64,000 nucleotides of DNA from Pseudomonas marginalis (GCF_024169655.1 NZ_JALJWV010000001.1:4035001-4099000); one strand, 5' to 3'; shown: positions 26,878 through 35,437, counted from the first letter of the stretch. Notes: generated by a model from the sequence alone, not told the origin. Numbers and translations: made by a program.

Positions 26878-27774
26878 CTAGCTATCTGTCTCACTAATAA
26901 ACGCCCGTATCGTCTGCAGAAAAGCCTGCAGAACGGGTGATTTGTCACCTTTGCGATACAAGCAAATCAATTCGATCGAGGAGTCTCCCCGACATTTCAG
27001 CGGCCTATACACCACGCCAGGCAAACGCAAGTTTTTCGCCGCGTTAGGTACAATGCTCAACCCTCCCCCGGCGGCCACCAACGCGATACTGGTGGTCACG
27101 TCTGTGACTTCCTGGGCAACCACGGGCACCGCTCCATACTCGGAATACAACTTGCGTACCTGAACCATCAAGCTGCCCCGAACACCTCGCGGGTACAGGA
27201 TCAAAGGCTCGTCCAGCACATCCCCTAATTCAACCTCCTTTCGTTTTGCCAGCGGATGCGTGGCCGGAATCGCGATGATCAGGGGTTCCGTTCGTACCCG
27301 TTCCTGTTCGATATCCGGCTCTGCCGGGACCAATCGATTGAAACCGATGGTGAGGCGGCGTTCGCGCAATGCCTGGATCTGGGCATCTTTGTCCATGGGG
27401 TGCAGCGAGACATTCACATTGGGATAAATCGTAGAAAACCGGTGCAGGACTTGGGGGATCAAATCCAGGATCGCCGAACCGAATATCCCCACACTCAGAT
27501 TCCCCCTCTGGCCCACTGACAACATGCGCGACTCATCCGCCGCATGCTGCAACTGCTCCAGAATCCTGATCCCGTGCTCATAGAACGACTTGCCAGCGTC
27601 GGTGAGCGTCACCCGCTTAGAGTTCCTTTCCAGCAGCACTGCTGGGATAGCTTCTTCAAGCTGTTGGATCTGTCGACTCAACGCGGGTTGAGTGATGTGC
27701 AATCGCTCAGCGGCGCGATTGAAGTTCAACTCTTCCGCAACGGCAATGAAGTAACGCAGCTGCCTGATTTCCAT
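26878..27774 (-). CDS. LysR-family regulator of the meta-cleavage operon
   Basis: This 298-residue protein has an N-terminal helix-turn-helix (MEIRQLRYFIAVAEELNFNR, with TQPALSRQIQQLEE) and a LysR effector domain containing GNLSVGIFGSAILDLIP. It resembles the CatR/BenM/NahR group. It is divergent from the xylJ-like gene, with a T-N11-A palindrome between them, so it probably controls the meta operon. The inducer is unknown; a catechol-derived acid or an upstream aromatic acid is likely. Confidence 0.92.
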   Translation of the reverse strand: MEIRQLRYFIAVAEELNFNRAAERLHITQPALSRQIQQLEEAIPAVLLERNSKRVTLTDAGKSFYEHGIRILEQLQHAADESRMLSVGQRGNLSVGIFGSAILDLIPQVLHRFSTIYPNVNVSLHPMDKDAQIQALRERRLTIGFNRLVPAEPDIEQERVRTEPLIIAIPATHPLAKRKEVELGDVLDEPLILYPRGVRGSLMVQVRKLYSEYGAVPVVAQEVTDVTTSIALVAAGGGLSIVPNAAKNLRLPGVVYRPLKCRGDSSIELICLYRKGDKSPVLQAFLQTIRAFISETDS

Positions 27775-27798
27775 GGGGGTACCTGAGGGCTCGTCAAC

Positions 27799-27815
27799 GA
27801 TGCCTGATCGGCATC
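27799..27815. promoter_or_regulatory. LysR-type operator candidate before the meta operon
   Basis: GATGCCTGATCGGCATC has 6-bp inverted arms around a 5-base centre and contains T-N11-A (27801 to 27813). It lies 24 bp upstream of the LysR ATG and 108 bp before the first meta gene, the usual place for an autoregulating LysR site. Confidence 0.6.
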
Positions 27816-27922
27816 AGTTAGTAATTATATGGCATTGGACGGCATCGTCTAACTTTTACACCATGAGCTGCCTAAAGGTCTTGCGCATCAGGACCAGGAC
27901 TAAACCAATAAAAGGCCTTCTT

Positions 27923-28708
27923 ATGCAGCCCATGTTTATCGAGCAGTTAAGTGATGAGCTTTATCGCGCGCTCAAGGATAGCCAACCCATCGCCCCGCTC
28001 ACCGAACGGGTCCCTAGCCTGACTTTGCAAGATGCTTACGCCATTCAAATGCGTGTGTTGGCGCATCGCGTCGAAATCGACGGCGAGCGCGTCATTGGCA
28101 AAAAAATCGGCGTGACCAGCCAGGTAGTCATGGACTTGCTAAAAGTCGATCAGCCGGATTTCGGCCACCTGACCAGCGCAATGCTGCGCGAAGACGGAGC
28201 GGCTATCGCGATCAATGAGTTGATCGCACCTAAGGCAGAGGGCGAAATTGCGTTCATCCTCAAACACGAATTGGCCGGCCCGGGGGTTACCGTTGCCGAT
28301 GTATTGCGGGCCACTGAATACGTAATGCCTTGCTTCGAAATCGTCGACTCGCGCATCCGTGACTGGAAGATTCAGATTCAGGACACCGTGGCGGATAACG
28401 CCTCTTCAAGCCTGTTTATCCTTGGCGATTGTGCCGTCGACCCGCGTGAACTCGACCTCTCATTGGTCGGCATGACCCTTGAGCTCAACGGCGAGATCGT
28501 TTCGACGGGCGCGGGTGCCGCAGCACTGGGCCACCCCGCGAATGCCGTAGCTTGGCTGGCCAATACGCTGGGCACGCTGGACATGACCCTTAAACCCGGC
28601 GAAGTGATTTTGTCCGGCTCGCTGGGCGCCATGGTTGCCGTGAAAGCCGGTGACAATCTGCGTATGAGCATCGGCGGCATCGGCTCGGCCGGCGTACGTT
28701 TTATTTGA
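27923..28708 (+). CDS. xylJ: 2-oxopent-4-enoate hydratase (XylJ/DmpE-like)
   Basis: This 261-residue protein belongs to the fumarylacetoacetase-like hydratase/decarboxylase family. The ATG at 27923 (MQPMFIEQLSDELYRAL) is chosen because the sequence upstream to 27773 is not family-like and overlaps regulatory DNA. GKKIGVTSQVVMDLL, APKAEGEIAFIL and the metal-site region MPCFEIVDSRIRDWK are conserved. It adds water to 2-hydroxypenta-2,4-dienoate to give 4-hydroxy-2-oxovalerate. It starts the operon and lies 13 bp before its decarboxylase paralogue, with which XylJ-type proteins form a complex. Confidence 0.9.
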   Translation: MQPMFIEQLSDELYRALKDSQPIAPLTERVPSLTLQDAYAIQMRVLAHRVEIDGERVIGKKIGVTSQVVMDLLKVDQPDFGHLTSAMLREDGAAIAINELIAPKAEGEIAFILKHELAGPGVTVADVLRATEYVMPCFEIVDSRIRDWKIQIQDTVADNASSSLFILGDCAVDPRELDLSLVGMTLELNGEIVSTGAGAAALGHPANAVAWLANTLGTLDMTLKPGEVILSGSLGAMVAVKAGDNLRMSIGGIGSAGVRFI

Positions 28709-28721
28709 AGGGAAATGCCTG

Positions 28722-29510
28722 ATGAACCTGACACAAGACGTTATCGAGCAACTGGCGGTGCACCTGGACGCAGCGGAAATGCAAAACCGAGCCGTCCATA
28801 AAATTACGGACGACTATCCCGAAATGGATTGGGAAGACGCCTACGCGATTCAGGACGCAATTCGTGCCCTTAAAATCGGCCGGGGCGTGCGGATTGCCGG
28901 CTTGAAAATGGGCCTGACTTCACACGCCAAGATGCGCCAGATGGGCGTTATCGACCCGATCCACGGTTTTATCACTGACTACGGCTCGGTTGCCGACGGC
29001 GGTGTTATCGAAACTGCCGGGCTGATTCACCCCAAGGTCGAAGCCGAAATTGCCTTTGTTACTCGCAAGCCCCTGCGTGGCCCAGGTTGCAACGTCGGCA
29101 GCGTCTTGGCAGCGACCGATTTCATTCTGCCTGCCGTCGAAGTCATCGACTCTCGCTACGAGAACTTCCGCTTCGATCTGAAAAGCGTGATCGCCGACAA
29201 CACCTCGTCTGCACGCTACGTACTGGGAGGCCGCCATCGCAACGTGCAGGGACTGGACCTGAAAAACCTCGGCGTGGTGATGGAGAAAAACGGCGAGATC
29301 GTAGCCCTTGCCTCCGCCGCCGCCGTGCTGGGTAACCCCGCGCAAAGCGTCGCAATGCTCGCCAACATGCTGGGCGCCCAAGGACGTGAAATCCCCGCAG
29401 GTACCCTGATTTTGACCGGCGGCGCCACAGAAGCGATCGCAGTCCAGGCCGGAGACAACATCACTGTGCGCTATCAGCATTTGGGCTCCGTCTCAATGCG
29501 TTTCGTCTAA
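28722..29510 (+). CDS. xylI: 4-oxalocrotonate decarboxylase (XylI/DmpH-like)
   Basis: This 262-residue paralogue of the preceding hydratase has IAGLKMGLTSHAKMRQMGV, HPKVEAEIAFVTRKPL and VIDSRYENFRFDLKSV, typical of XylI/DmpH rather than XylJ. It decarboxylates 2-oxohex-3-enedioate, made by the tautomerase two genes on, to 2-hydroxypenta-2,4-dienoate. Spacing to both neighbours is short (13 and 18 bp). Its presence implies that 4-oxalocrotonate is formed, which needs a 2-hydroxymuconic semialdehyde dehydrogenase not found here. Confidence 0.9.
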   Translation: MNLTQDVIEQLAVHLDAAEMQNRAVHKITDDYPEMDWEDAYAIQDAIRALKIGRGVRIAGLKMGLTSHAKMRQMGVIDPIHGFITDYGSVADGGVIETAGLIHPKVEAEIAFVTRKPLRGPGCNVGSVLAATDFILPAVEVIDSRYENFRFDLKSVIADNTSSARYVLGGRHRNVQGLDLKNLGVVMEKNGEIVALASAAAVLGNPAQSVAMLANMLGAQGREIPAGTLILTGGATEAIAVQAGDNITVRYQHLGSVSMRFV

Positions 29511-29528
29511 CTCGTCTGGAGTAATGCT

Positions 29529-29720
29529 ATGCCCATCATGCAAGTCCACCTGATCCAGGGTCGCAGCGAAGCACAGAAAGCGCGCCTGATCGAAGCACTG
29601 ACACGCGCTGCAGTTGAGGCCCTGGACGCACCGATCGAATCGGTGCGCGTGATCATCAACGAAGTGCCCAATACCGACTTCGGTATTGCCGGTCAGACCG
29701 CCAAGCAACGCGGTCGCTAG
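29529..29720 (+). CDS. xylH: 4-oxalocrotonate tautomerase (XylH/DmpI-like)
   Basis: This 63-residue protein starts MPIMQVHLIQGRSEAQK. Counting from the mature Pro1, Arg11, Arg39 (ESVRV) and Phe50 (TDFGIAG) are all present, as in XylH. It converts 2-hydroxymuconate to 2-oxohex-3-enedioate for the preceding decarboxylase. CTGGAG lies before the ATG, and the stop is TAG. Confidence 0.95.
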   Translation: MPIMQVHLIQGRSEAQKARLIEALTRAAVEALDAPIESVRVIINEVPNTDFGIAGQTAKQRGR

Positions 29721-29765
29721 CCAGTGCTGTACGCAAGACCAAAACAATAAGTGTCTGGGGTTCAC

Positions 29766-30713
29766 ATGAAGACGACAACAGCTCGTTGCAAAGTTGCAAT
29801 CATCGGCTCGGGAAACATCGGCACCGACCTGATGATCAAGGTATTGCGCCACGGCGAACACATCGCCATGGGTGCAATGGTCGGTATCGACCCCGCTTCG
29901 GATGGCCTGGCTCGTGCCAAACGCATGGGCGTCGCCATTACCGCCGACGGCGTCGAGGGTTTGCTACAGCTACCCGAATTCAAAGATATTGGCATCGTGT
30001 TCGATGCTACGTCCGCACAGGCCCATGCGCACCACAACACCGTATTGCAGGCACACGGCATTCGAGTAATTGACCTCACACCCGCGGCCATCGGTCCTTA
30101 CGTGATACCGGCAATCAATCTGGATGACGAACTGGAGGCCACCAACATCAATATGGTGACCTGCGGTGGCCAGGCGACCATACCGATAGTCAAGGCCATC
30201 TCCCAGGTGACCCAGGTGCATTACGCCGAAATCGTAGCTTCGATCTCCAGCCATTCGGCAGGCCCGGGCACACGGGCCAATATCGATGAGTTCACCGAAA
30301 CCACAGCCAAAGCCATTGAAGTGCTGGGCGGTGCAACACGTGGCAAGGCAATCATCATCCTCAACCCGGCGGAGCCTCCACCCATCATGCGCGACAGCGT
30401 GTTTGTACTGTGTGACCCCGCCGACCGCGAAGCGATAACCGCCAGTGTCGAAGCAATGGTGGCCCGAGTACATGCATATGTGCCGGGTTATAGGCTCAAG
30501 CAGGCGGTACAGTTCGAGCAGATCGACACGCCGGTCAATGTGCCTGGCCTGGGCCTGACACGCGGATTGAAGGTCTCGGTGTTTCTCGAAGTGGAAGGTG
30601 CAGCGCATTACCTGCCCGCCTATGCAGGCAATCTGGACATCATGACCTCGGCAGCACTGGCCTGTGCCGAACGGTTGGCGGCAACCACGGCATTGCCTGG
30701 CAACCTGGACTGA
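29766..30713 (+). CDS. xylQ: acetaldehyde dehydrogenase (acylating) (XylQ/DmpF-like)
   Basis: This 315-residue protein has IIGSGNIGTDLM as NAD-binding loop and the catalytic Cys133 in NMVTCGGQAT, one residue from Cys132 of DmpF. ATG 29766 is chosen over an in-frame GTG at 29751 because GGGG lies just upstream. It oxidises acetaldehyde to acetyl-CoA. In the meta pathway it pairs physically with the aldolase (32014-33027) and receives acetaldehyde through a tunnel. Its stop overlaps the ferredoxin ATG (TGATG), indicating translational coupling. Confidence 0.94.
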   Translation: MKTTTARCKVAIIGSGNIGTDLMIKVLRHGEHIAMGAMVGIDPASDGLARAKRMGVAITADGVEGLLQLPEFKDIGIVFDATSAQAHAHHNTVLQAHGIRVIDLTPAAIGPYVIPAINLDDELEATNINMVTCGGQATIPIVKAISQVTQVHYAEIVASISSHSAGPGTRANIDEFTETTAKAIEVLGGATRGKAIIILNPAEPPPIMRDSVFVLCDPADREAITASVEAMVARVHAYVPGYRLKQAVQFEQIDTPVNVPGLGLTRGLKVSVFLEVEGAAHYLPAYAGNLDIMTSAALACAERLAATTALPGNLD

Positions 30714-31009
30714 TGGGCGCGCGAACACACTGCATCCGCGAACGCGTAAGCGGCGAGGTGTTCCAGGTGCTGGAGGGAGCCCCACTGTTGCGCGCCATGG
30801 AATTGGCAGGTTGCCGTGCCATTGCTGTGGGCTGTCGCGGTGGCGGCTGCGGAGTTTGCAAGGTGCGAATCCTGTCAGGGGACTACAAATGCGGGCGAAT
30901 GAGCCGCCAACATATTGCTGACGGAGAACAGGAGCAAGGCTTCGTATTGGCGTGCCGCGTTATCCCCCAGAGCGATCTGGAAATCGAGCGATTGAAAGAA
31001 CCTATATAG
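30713..31009 (+). CDS. xylT: plant-type [2Fe-2S] ferredoxin (XylT-like)
   Basis: This 98-residue protein has the chloroplast-type cluster ligands Cys41, Cys46 and Cys49 in CRGGGCGVC and Cys81 in LACRV. XylT-type ferredoxins reactivate catechol 2,3-dioxygenase after its iron is oxidised by substituted catechols. Placement directly before the dioxygenase is the same as xylT-xylE. Its start overlaps the stop of the acetaldehyde dehydrogenase gene. It suggests that substituted catechols are among the substrates, which is inference. Confidence 0.93.
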   Translation: MGARTHCIRERVSGEVFQVLEGAPLLRAMELAGCRAIAVGCRGGGCGVCKVRILSGDYKCGRMSRQHIADGEQEQGFVLACRVIPQSDLEIERLKEPI

Positions 31010-31058
31010 GCGCCCCTTCGGGCAGCCGAAAAAACAAATACAACAGACAGGTGAAATC

Positions 31059-31982
31059 ATGAAAAAAGGCATATTGCGTCCTGGCCACGTGCAAATCCGT
31101 GTGCTGGACATGGAAGCCTCAGTCAAACATTACGTTGAACTGGTGGGGTTGATTCTGACCCACCGTGACAGCCAAGGCAGGGTTTACCTCAAGGGCTGGA
31201 CAGAGGTGGAACGCTTTTCAGTGGTGCTGGTTGAAGCGGATAAACCGGGCATGGATTTCATGGGTTACAAGGTCATCGACGATCAGTCGCTGGTGCAGTT
31301 GACCCAAGACCTGCTGGCCTACGGCTGCCAGGTCGAACATATCCCTGCCGGCGAGCTGGATTTTTGCGGACGCCGCGTGCGTTTCTTCGGCCCCTCCGGG
31401 CACTGGTTCGAGCTGTATGCAGAGAAGGAATACACCGGCCGCTGGGGTATTGCCGAGAAGAATCCGGAAGCCTGGCCTCGCGGGCTCAAAGGCATGCGCG
31501 CCATGCGCTTCGACCATTGCCAACTGCACGGCGGCGACCTGCACCTGACCCGTGAACTGTTTATCGACGTCCTGGGTTTTCACCTTGCCGAACAGGTCGT
31601 CAACGAAGAGGGGCATGCCGTGGCCAACTTCCTCTCACTGTCGACCAAGGCCCATGACGTCGCATTCATCGAGGACGGGAACATCGGCGGATTCCACCAT
31701 GCCTCGTTCCTGATCGACACCTGGGAAGGCCTGTTGCGCGCGGGAGACTTGATCTCCATGAGCGACACCTCGCTGGACTTTGGCCCAACCCGCCACGGTA
31801 TCACTCATGGCCAGACCATTTACTTCTTCGACCCCTCGGGCAACCGAAACGAAGTATTTGCCGGCGGAGACTTCCACTACCCGGATCAGAAGCCCATCAC
31901 CTGGGATGAAAAACACTTGGGCAAGGCGATTTTCTATCACAGCCGCGTACTCAACGAACGCTTCCTGACTGTGATGACCTGA
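31059..31982 (+). CDS. xylE: catechol 2,3-dioxygenase (extradiol)
   Basis: This 307-residue protein is closely similar to XylE/DmpB throughout (MKKGILRPGHVQIRVLDM; LSLSTKAHDVAFIED). The Fe(II) ligands fall at the standard numbers: His153 (RFDHCQ), His214 (GFHHAS) and Glu265 (GNRNEVF). It cleaves catechol to 2-hydroxymuconic semialdehyde. It follows the xylT-like ferredoxin by 49 bp. The window therefore encodes both ortho (catA) and meta cleavage of catechol, under different regulators. Confidence 0.96.
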   Translation: MKKGILRPGHVQIRVLDMEASVKHYVELVGLILTHRDSQGRVYLKGWTEVERFSVVLVEADKPGMDFMGYKVIDDQSLVQLTQDLLAYGCQVEHIPAGELDFCGRRVRFFGPSGHWFELYAEKEYTGRWGIAEKNPEAWPRGLKGMRAMRFDHCQLHGGDLHLTRELFIDVLGFHLAEQVVNEEGHAVANFLSLSTKAHDVAFIEDGNIGGFHHASFLIDTWEGLLRAGDLISMSDTSLDFGPTRHGITHGQTIYFFDPSGNRNEVFAGGDFHYPDQKPITWDEKHLGKAIFYHSRVLNERFLTVMT

Positions 31983-32013
31983 TCATTTATTCAGATGCTC
32001 AATGGGACCCCCA

Positions 32014-33027
32014 ATGAACAAAAAACTCTATATCTCCGACGTGACCTTGCGCGATGGCAGCCACGCCGTGCGCCATCAGTACTCGATAAAGAATGTGCAG
32101 GACATCGCTCGCGAACTGGACAAGGCCCGAGTCGACAGCATTGAAGTCGCTCACGGCGACGGTCTGCAGGGCTCCAGTTTCAACTACGGCTTTGGCGCCC
32201 ATAGTGATATTGAATGGATCGAGGCAGTGGCGGATGTTATCAGCCACGCCAAGATCGCAACGTTGCTGTTACCCGGCATTGGCACTACTCACGATCTCGA
32301 CAACGCACACAAGGCAGGGGCCAGCATCGTTCGCGTAGCGACCCATTGCACAGAGGCCGATATCTCTCAGCAACACATCGAACATGCCCGCGGCCTGGGC
32401 ATGGACACGGTGGGCTTCCTGATGATGAGTCATATGATCGAACCGGCTGCGTTCGCCCAGCAGGCGAAGAAGATGGAGCGGTATGGCGCGACTTGTATCT
32501 ACGTCGTCGATTCTGGCGGAGCGATGAACATGCAGGATATTCGTGAGCGCTTCCGAGCCCTCAAGGACGTGCTCGAACCGACCACGCAAACCGGTATTCA
32601 CGCGCACCACAACCTGAGTCTGGGGGTGGCCAACTCCATCGTCGCCGTGGAGGAAGGTTGCGACCGGATCGATGCCAGCCTGGCCGGCATGGGGGCCGGT
32701 GCGGGCAATGCACCACTGGAAGTATTTATCGCGGCGGCCGAGCGTCTGGGCTGGAACCATGGCACCGATCTGTACACGCTGATGGATGCCGCCGATGACA
32801 TCGTGCGCCCGTTGCAAACCCGTCCCGTGCGGGTCGATCGGGAAACCCTGGCCCTAGGCTATGCCGGTGTGTACTCAAGCTTCTTGCGCCATGCCGAAGT
32901 CGCTGCCGAGCATTACGGACTCAAGACGTTGGACATTCTCGTCGAACTGGGCCGCCGGCAAATGGTCGGCGGCCAGGAAGACATGATTGTCGATGTCGCC
33001 CTCGACCTGCTGAAAAAAGCAGGCTGA
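32014..33027 (+). CDS. xylK: 4-hydroxy-2-oxovalerate aldolase (XylK/DmpG-like)
   Basis: This 337-residue class II aldolase has DVTLRDGSHAVRHQ near the N-terminus (catalytic Arg and Asp of the TIM-barrel family), VVDSGGAM and the metal-binding IHAHHNLSLG. ATG 32014 is preferred over 32002 because GGGA lies at proper distance before it. It splits 4-hydroxy-2-oxovalerate into pyruvate and acetaldehyde and partners the acylating dehydrogenase at 29766. In dmp and xyl operons the two genes are adjacent; here the ferredoxin and dioxygenase lie between them. Confidence 0.95.
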   Translation: MNKKLYISDVTLRDGSHAVRHQYSIKNVQDIARELDKARVDSIEVAHGDGLQGSSFNYGFGAHSDIEWIEAVADVISHAKIATLLLPGIGTTHDLDNAHKAGASIVRVATHCTEADISQQHIEHARGLGMDTVGFLMMSHMIEPAAFAQQAKKMERYGATCIYVVDSGGAMNMQDIRERFRALKDVLEPTTQTGIHAHHNLSLGVANSIVAVEEGCDRIDASLAGMGAGAGNAPLEVFIAAAERLGWNHGTDLYTLMDAADDIVRPLQTRPVRVDRETLALGYAGVYSSFLRHAEVAAEHYGLKTLDILVELGRRQMVGGQEDMIVDVALDLLKKAG

Positions 33028-33047
33028 CCCTACCAGGAGCACTGAGC

Positions 33048-34172
33048 ATGAATAATAAAAACAATAGCGTTACTCAGGACAACCCCACCCCACTGCGCCA
33101 GCCGAGCCGGGTTGCGCTAGCTCCGCTGGCGCGACAACCGGTGCTTGGCAGCCTCATGTTGCTGGTGGTCATGGCACTGTCACTGTTGATCATCGGTGGC
33201 TTCAAAGGTGATTTCTTCGCCAGTTGGGTGACCTTTGTGGTTGTCGTCGGCGTGCCCGTGGAGATCGTGCTGTCCATGCTCTGGCGCAGCCAATACCCTG
33301 GCTGGGTCGCGGCATTACCCCAGCCGGCCAAGGGGCTGGTAATGCTGGTTTTGACGCTGGCCGTGGCGTGTGCGGTCAGTGCGGTGATCTTCTATACCCA
33401 GGCCCAGCAAGTCGGGCCACCTACGCCCTTCACACTGATGTATGTGATCTTCTGCGTGCTGCTGACGTTCTGGTTCGTGATTGTCTGGCGCTGCTGGCCA
33501 CTCTCGTCATTTACCGAGAATCCGGCGATCCTCGGCATCGGGACACTGCTGGTAGCTTATGGCCTGGGCTATCTGTTGTTCTGTGTGCTGTTCGATTTCT
33601 CCGCGATGGCCGAGGCGCCGTTCTACCTTGCAAGTCTTGACCCCCACGGTCTGTTCGCAGCGTTTGAAATACTGGCCTTTGCAGTCACCAGTGTGAGTGT
33701 CGTGTTTTCCGGCGTGCTGCTGGACTTCTGGCCACTGAACACTGCGACACTGGCACGCAAACCACGGTTGCTGGCGGTTGCCATCACCGTTCAGACGATG
33801 GCTGTGACTGCGCTGCTCTATTGGCTGGGCACTCGCGTGCTGGGAATCGAACCGGTGAAGTTCATGGTGCATGGCGCCATCGCCCTGCTGTTTGGCGCAC
33901 TGGTACCGTTACTGATGTTTGAAGACCAGTTGTTTGAACACCGAACTCAACCCGTCAGGGGTTTGTTGCAACTGGGTATCGCCTGCCTGGCAGGTGCCGT
34001 TTTGCCACGCCTCTACTGGGCCCTGGGGCCGCTCCTAAGTGGGCCAATGAGCGAGGGCGCGCCCACTTATACCCACGAACTTTGGCTCGCCTCTGCGTTA
34101 CTGGCCATGACCTTCCCGCTGCTGGTTGTGTCCAGTCAGTACTTTGATTTCTGGCCATTGCGCAAAGCCTGA
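33048..34172 (+). CDS. unrecognised ~10-helix membrane protein of the meta operon
   Basis: This 374-residue protein matches no family I recognise. After a polar ~30-residue N-terminus there are about ten hydrophobic segments (about 32-50, 57-78, 97-116, 128-147, 160-182, 203-225, 241-260, 272-291, 306-324, 344-363). The motif WPL recurs at 150-152 (RCWPL), 228-230 (DFWPL) and 369-371 (DFWPL), each at the end of a helix pair. Related positions near 79 (LWRSQYPGW) and 293 (FEDQLFEH) suggest five two-helix repeats of 65-78 residues. It starts 21 bp after the aldolase and precedes an outer-membrane protein, so a role in transport or sensing of aromatics is possible. No MFS motif is present. Confidence 0.75.
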   Translation: MNNKNNSVTQDNPTPLRQPSRVALAPLARQPVLGSLMLLVVMALSLLIIGGFKGDFFASWVTFVVVVGVPVEIVLSMLWRSQYPGWVAALPQPAKGLVMLVLTLAVACAVSAVIFYTQAQQVGPPTPFTLMYVIFCVLLTFWFVIVWRCWPLSSFTENPAILGIGTLLVAYGLGYLLFCVLFDFSAMAEAPFYLASLDPHGLFAAFEILAFAVTSVSVVFSGVLLDFWPLNTATLARKPRLLAVAITVQTMAVTALLYWLGTRVLGIEPVKFMVHGAIALLFGALVPLLMFEDQLFEHRTQPVRGLLQLGIACLAGAVLPRLYWALGPLLSGPMSEGAPTYTHELWLASALLAMTFPLLVVSSQYFDFWPLRKA

Positions 34173-34264
34173 TCTCAACGCGTTCAACATCTTTCATTAA
34201 CCACGGCTGCTCCTTACCGCTCGAGCGGCTGGGCGCTCTATTGCCTCGAATCCTGGATAACCAC

Positions 34265-35152
34265 ATGAATAACAAGAAACGGTTTTTCCTCATTGGCGTG
34301 TTGAGTTGCACGCTTGGCACTGCATGGGCCTCTGAACGGGGCGGCTCGTCCTACCCCATGGGTGCCGAGAACTACTTGTCCGGCGCCTTGCCGCCACCGG
34401 GCTGGTACGCACAGGTCTATAGCGAGCACTATGCCGCGAACGACCTGAAGGACAATGGCGGGCACTCTCAGGCCATTGACTTTCGCTTGCGTGCCAATGT
34501 CATCGCACCGCGAGTGGTATGGGTAACGCAACAGACAGTACTGGGAGGCGACTTGGCGTTCCAAGCTATCGCCCCGCTGGTCGACCTCACCGTAACCGTC
34601 AACGGCAACCGCGATCATCGCACCGGTCTAGGCGACATCATCTTCGGCCCTGCGCTGGGCTATCACTACAGCGACAAGTTTCATGCCGTCTACGCACTGG
34701 ACATAATCGCGCCCACAGGTCAGTACGATAAAGATAACCAGGCCAATATCGGACGCAATTACTGGGCCGCAGAGCCCGTGGCAGCGTTCTCTTACATCGA
34801 CCCCGTTGGTCCGAACATGGATATCAAATTGATGTATGACTTCAACGCGAAAAACCCCGCCACCCATTACCGTTCAGGCCAGGAAGCCCATGCTGATTAC
34901 GACTTGGGCTGGGGCATGGGCAATGGCTGGGTCGTGGGCATAGGGGGGTATATCTATCACCAGGTCACAGACGACCGGCAAGACGGTGATCGCGTCGCCG
35001 ACAACAAAGGCCGTGCCTTTGCCATTGGCCCTTCGATTAAATACAGCAGCGCCTCGGGCTGGTTCGTAACCGCCAAGTGGCAGCAGGAAAGCGATGTGCG
35101 TAACAGACCGGAGGGAAGTGCCTACTGGTTGAAATTGACTTATCCACTTTGA
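34265..35152 (+). CDS. outer-membrane protein of the phenol/meta-pathway family, second copy
   Basis: This 295-residue protein has the signal peptide MNNKKRFFLIGVLSCTLG ending near AWA, then SERGGSSYPMGAENYLSGAL. It shares long blocks with the protein at 25790-26734 (GSSYPMG, APTGQYDKDNQANIGRNYW, IGPSIKYSS, YWLKLTYPL). ATG 34265 is the start that fits the signal peptide. Such proteins are thought to form outer-membrane channels for aromatics. It closes the meta cluster as its paralogue closes the hydroxyquinol cluster. Confidence 0.85.
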   Translation: MNNKKRFFLIGVLSCTLGTAWASERGGSSYPMGAENYLSGALPPPGWYAQVYSEHYAANDLKDNGGHSQAIDFRLRANVIAPRVVWVTQQTVLGGDLAFQAIAPLVDLTVTVNGNRDHRTGLGDIIFGPALGYHYSDKFHAVYALDIIAPTGQYDKDNQANIGRNYWAAEPVAAFSYIDPVGPNMDIKLMYDFNAKNPATHYRSGQEAHADYDLGWGMGNGWVVGIGGYIYHQVTDDRQDGDRVADNKGRAFAIGPSIKYSSASGWFVTAKWQQESDVRNRPEGSAYWLKLTYPL

Positions 35153-35194
35153 CCTAGAAAATCACTTTCCTGCGTCCGCCATCATCAACTTTGA

Positions 35195-35437
35195 CTACTT
35201 ACAGACGATAGCTTGATCGTGGCGAGCGTGCAAGATTTCCGCTGGATGAGTAGGATCTCCCTCAATCCGATTGCTGTAGACAGAATTAACCGCTCGCAAA
35301 AGCACAGTCATTGGACGCCTGAGTGGCGTAGGGATGTTTGCGTTCAATGCTGCATCTAAACTCCACAATTCAACGACAGCATCTTGCAGTTCTCCAGGAG
35401 CGGAGTCTCGAGTGATGAACAGTGTGAGATTTATCAT
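35195..35437 (-). pseudogene. possible Fic-family N-terminal fragment
   Basis: The minus-strand frame contains LLRAVNSVYSNRIEGDPTHP, which resembles the inhibitory-helix region at the N-terminus of Fic/DOC proteins (usually VNS-YYSN-IEG-TP-I). It stops shortly after, at 35195, with no Fic core (HPFxxGNGR) downstream. If correct, only the first ~80 residues of a Fic protein remain. The match is short. Confidence 0.4.
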
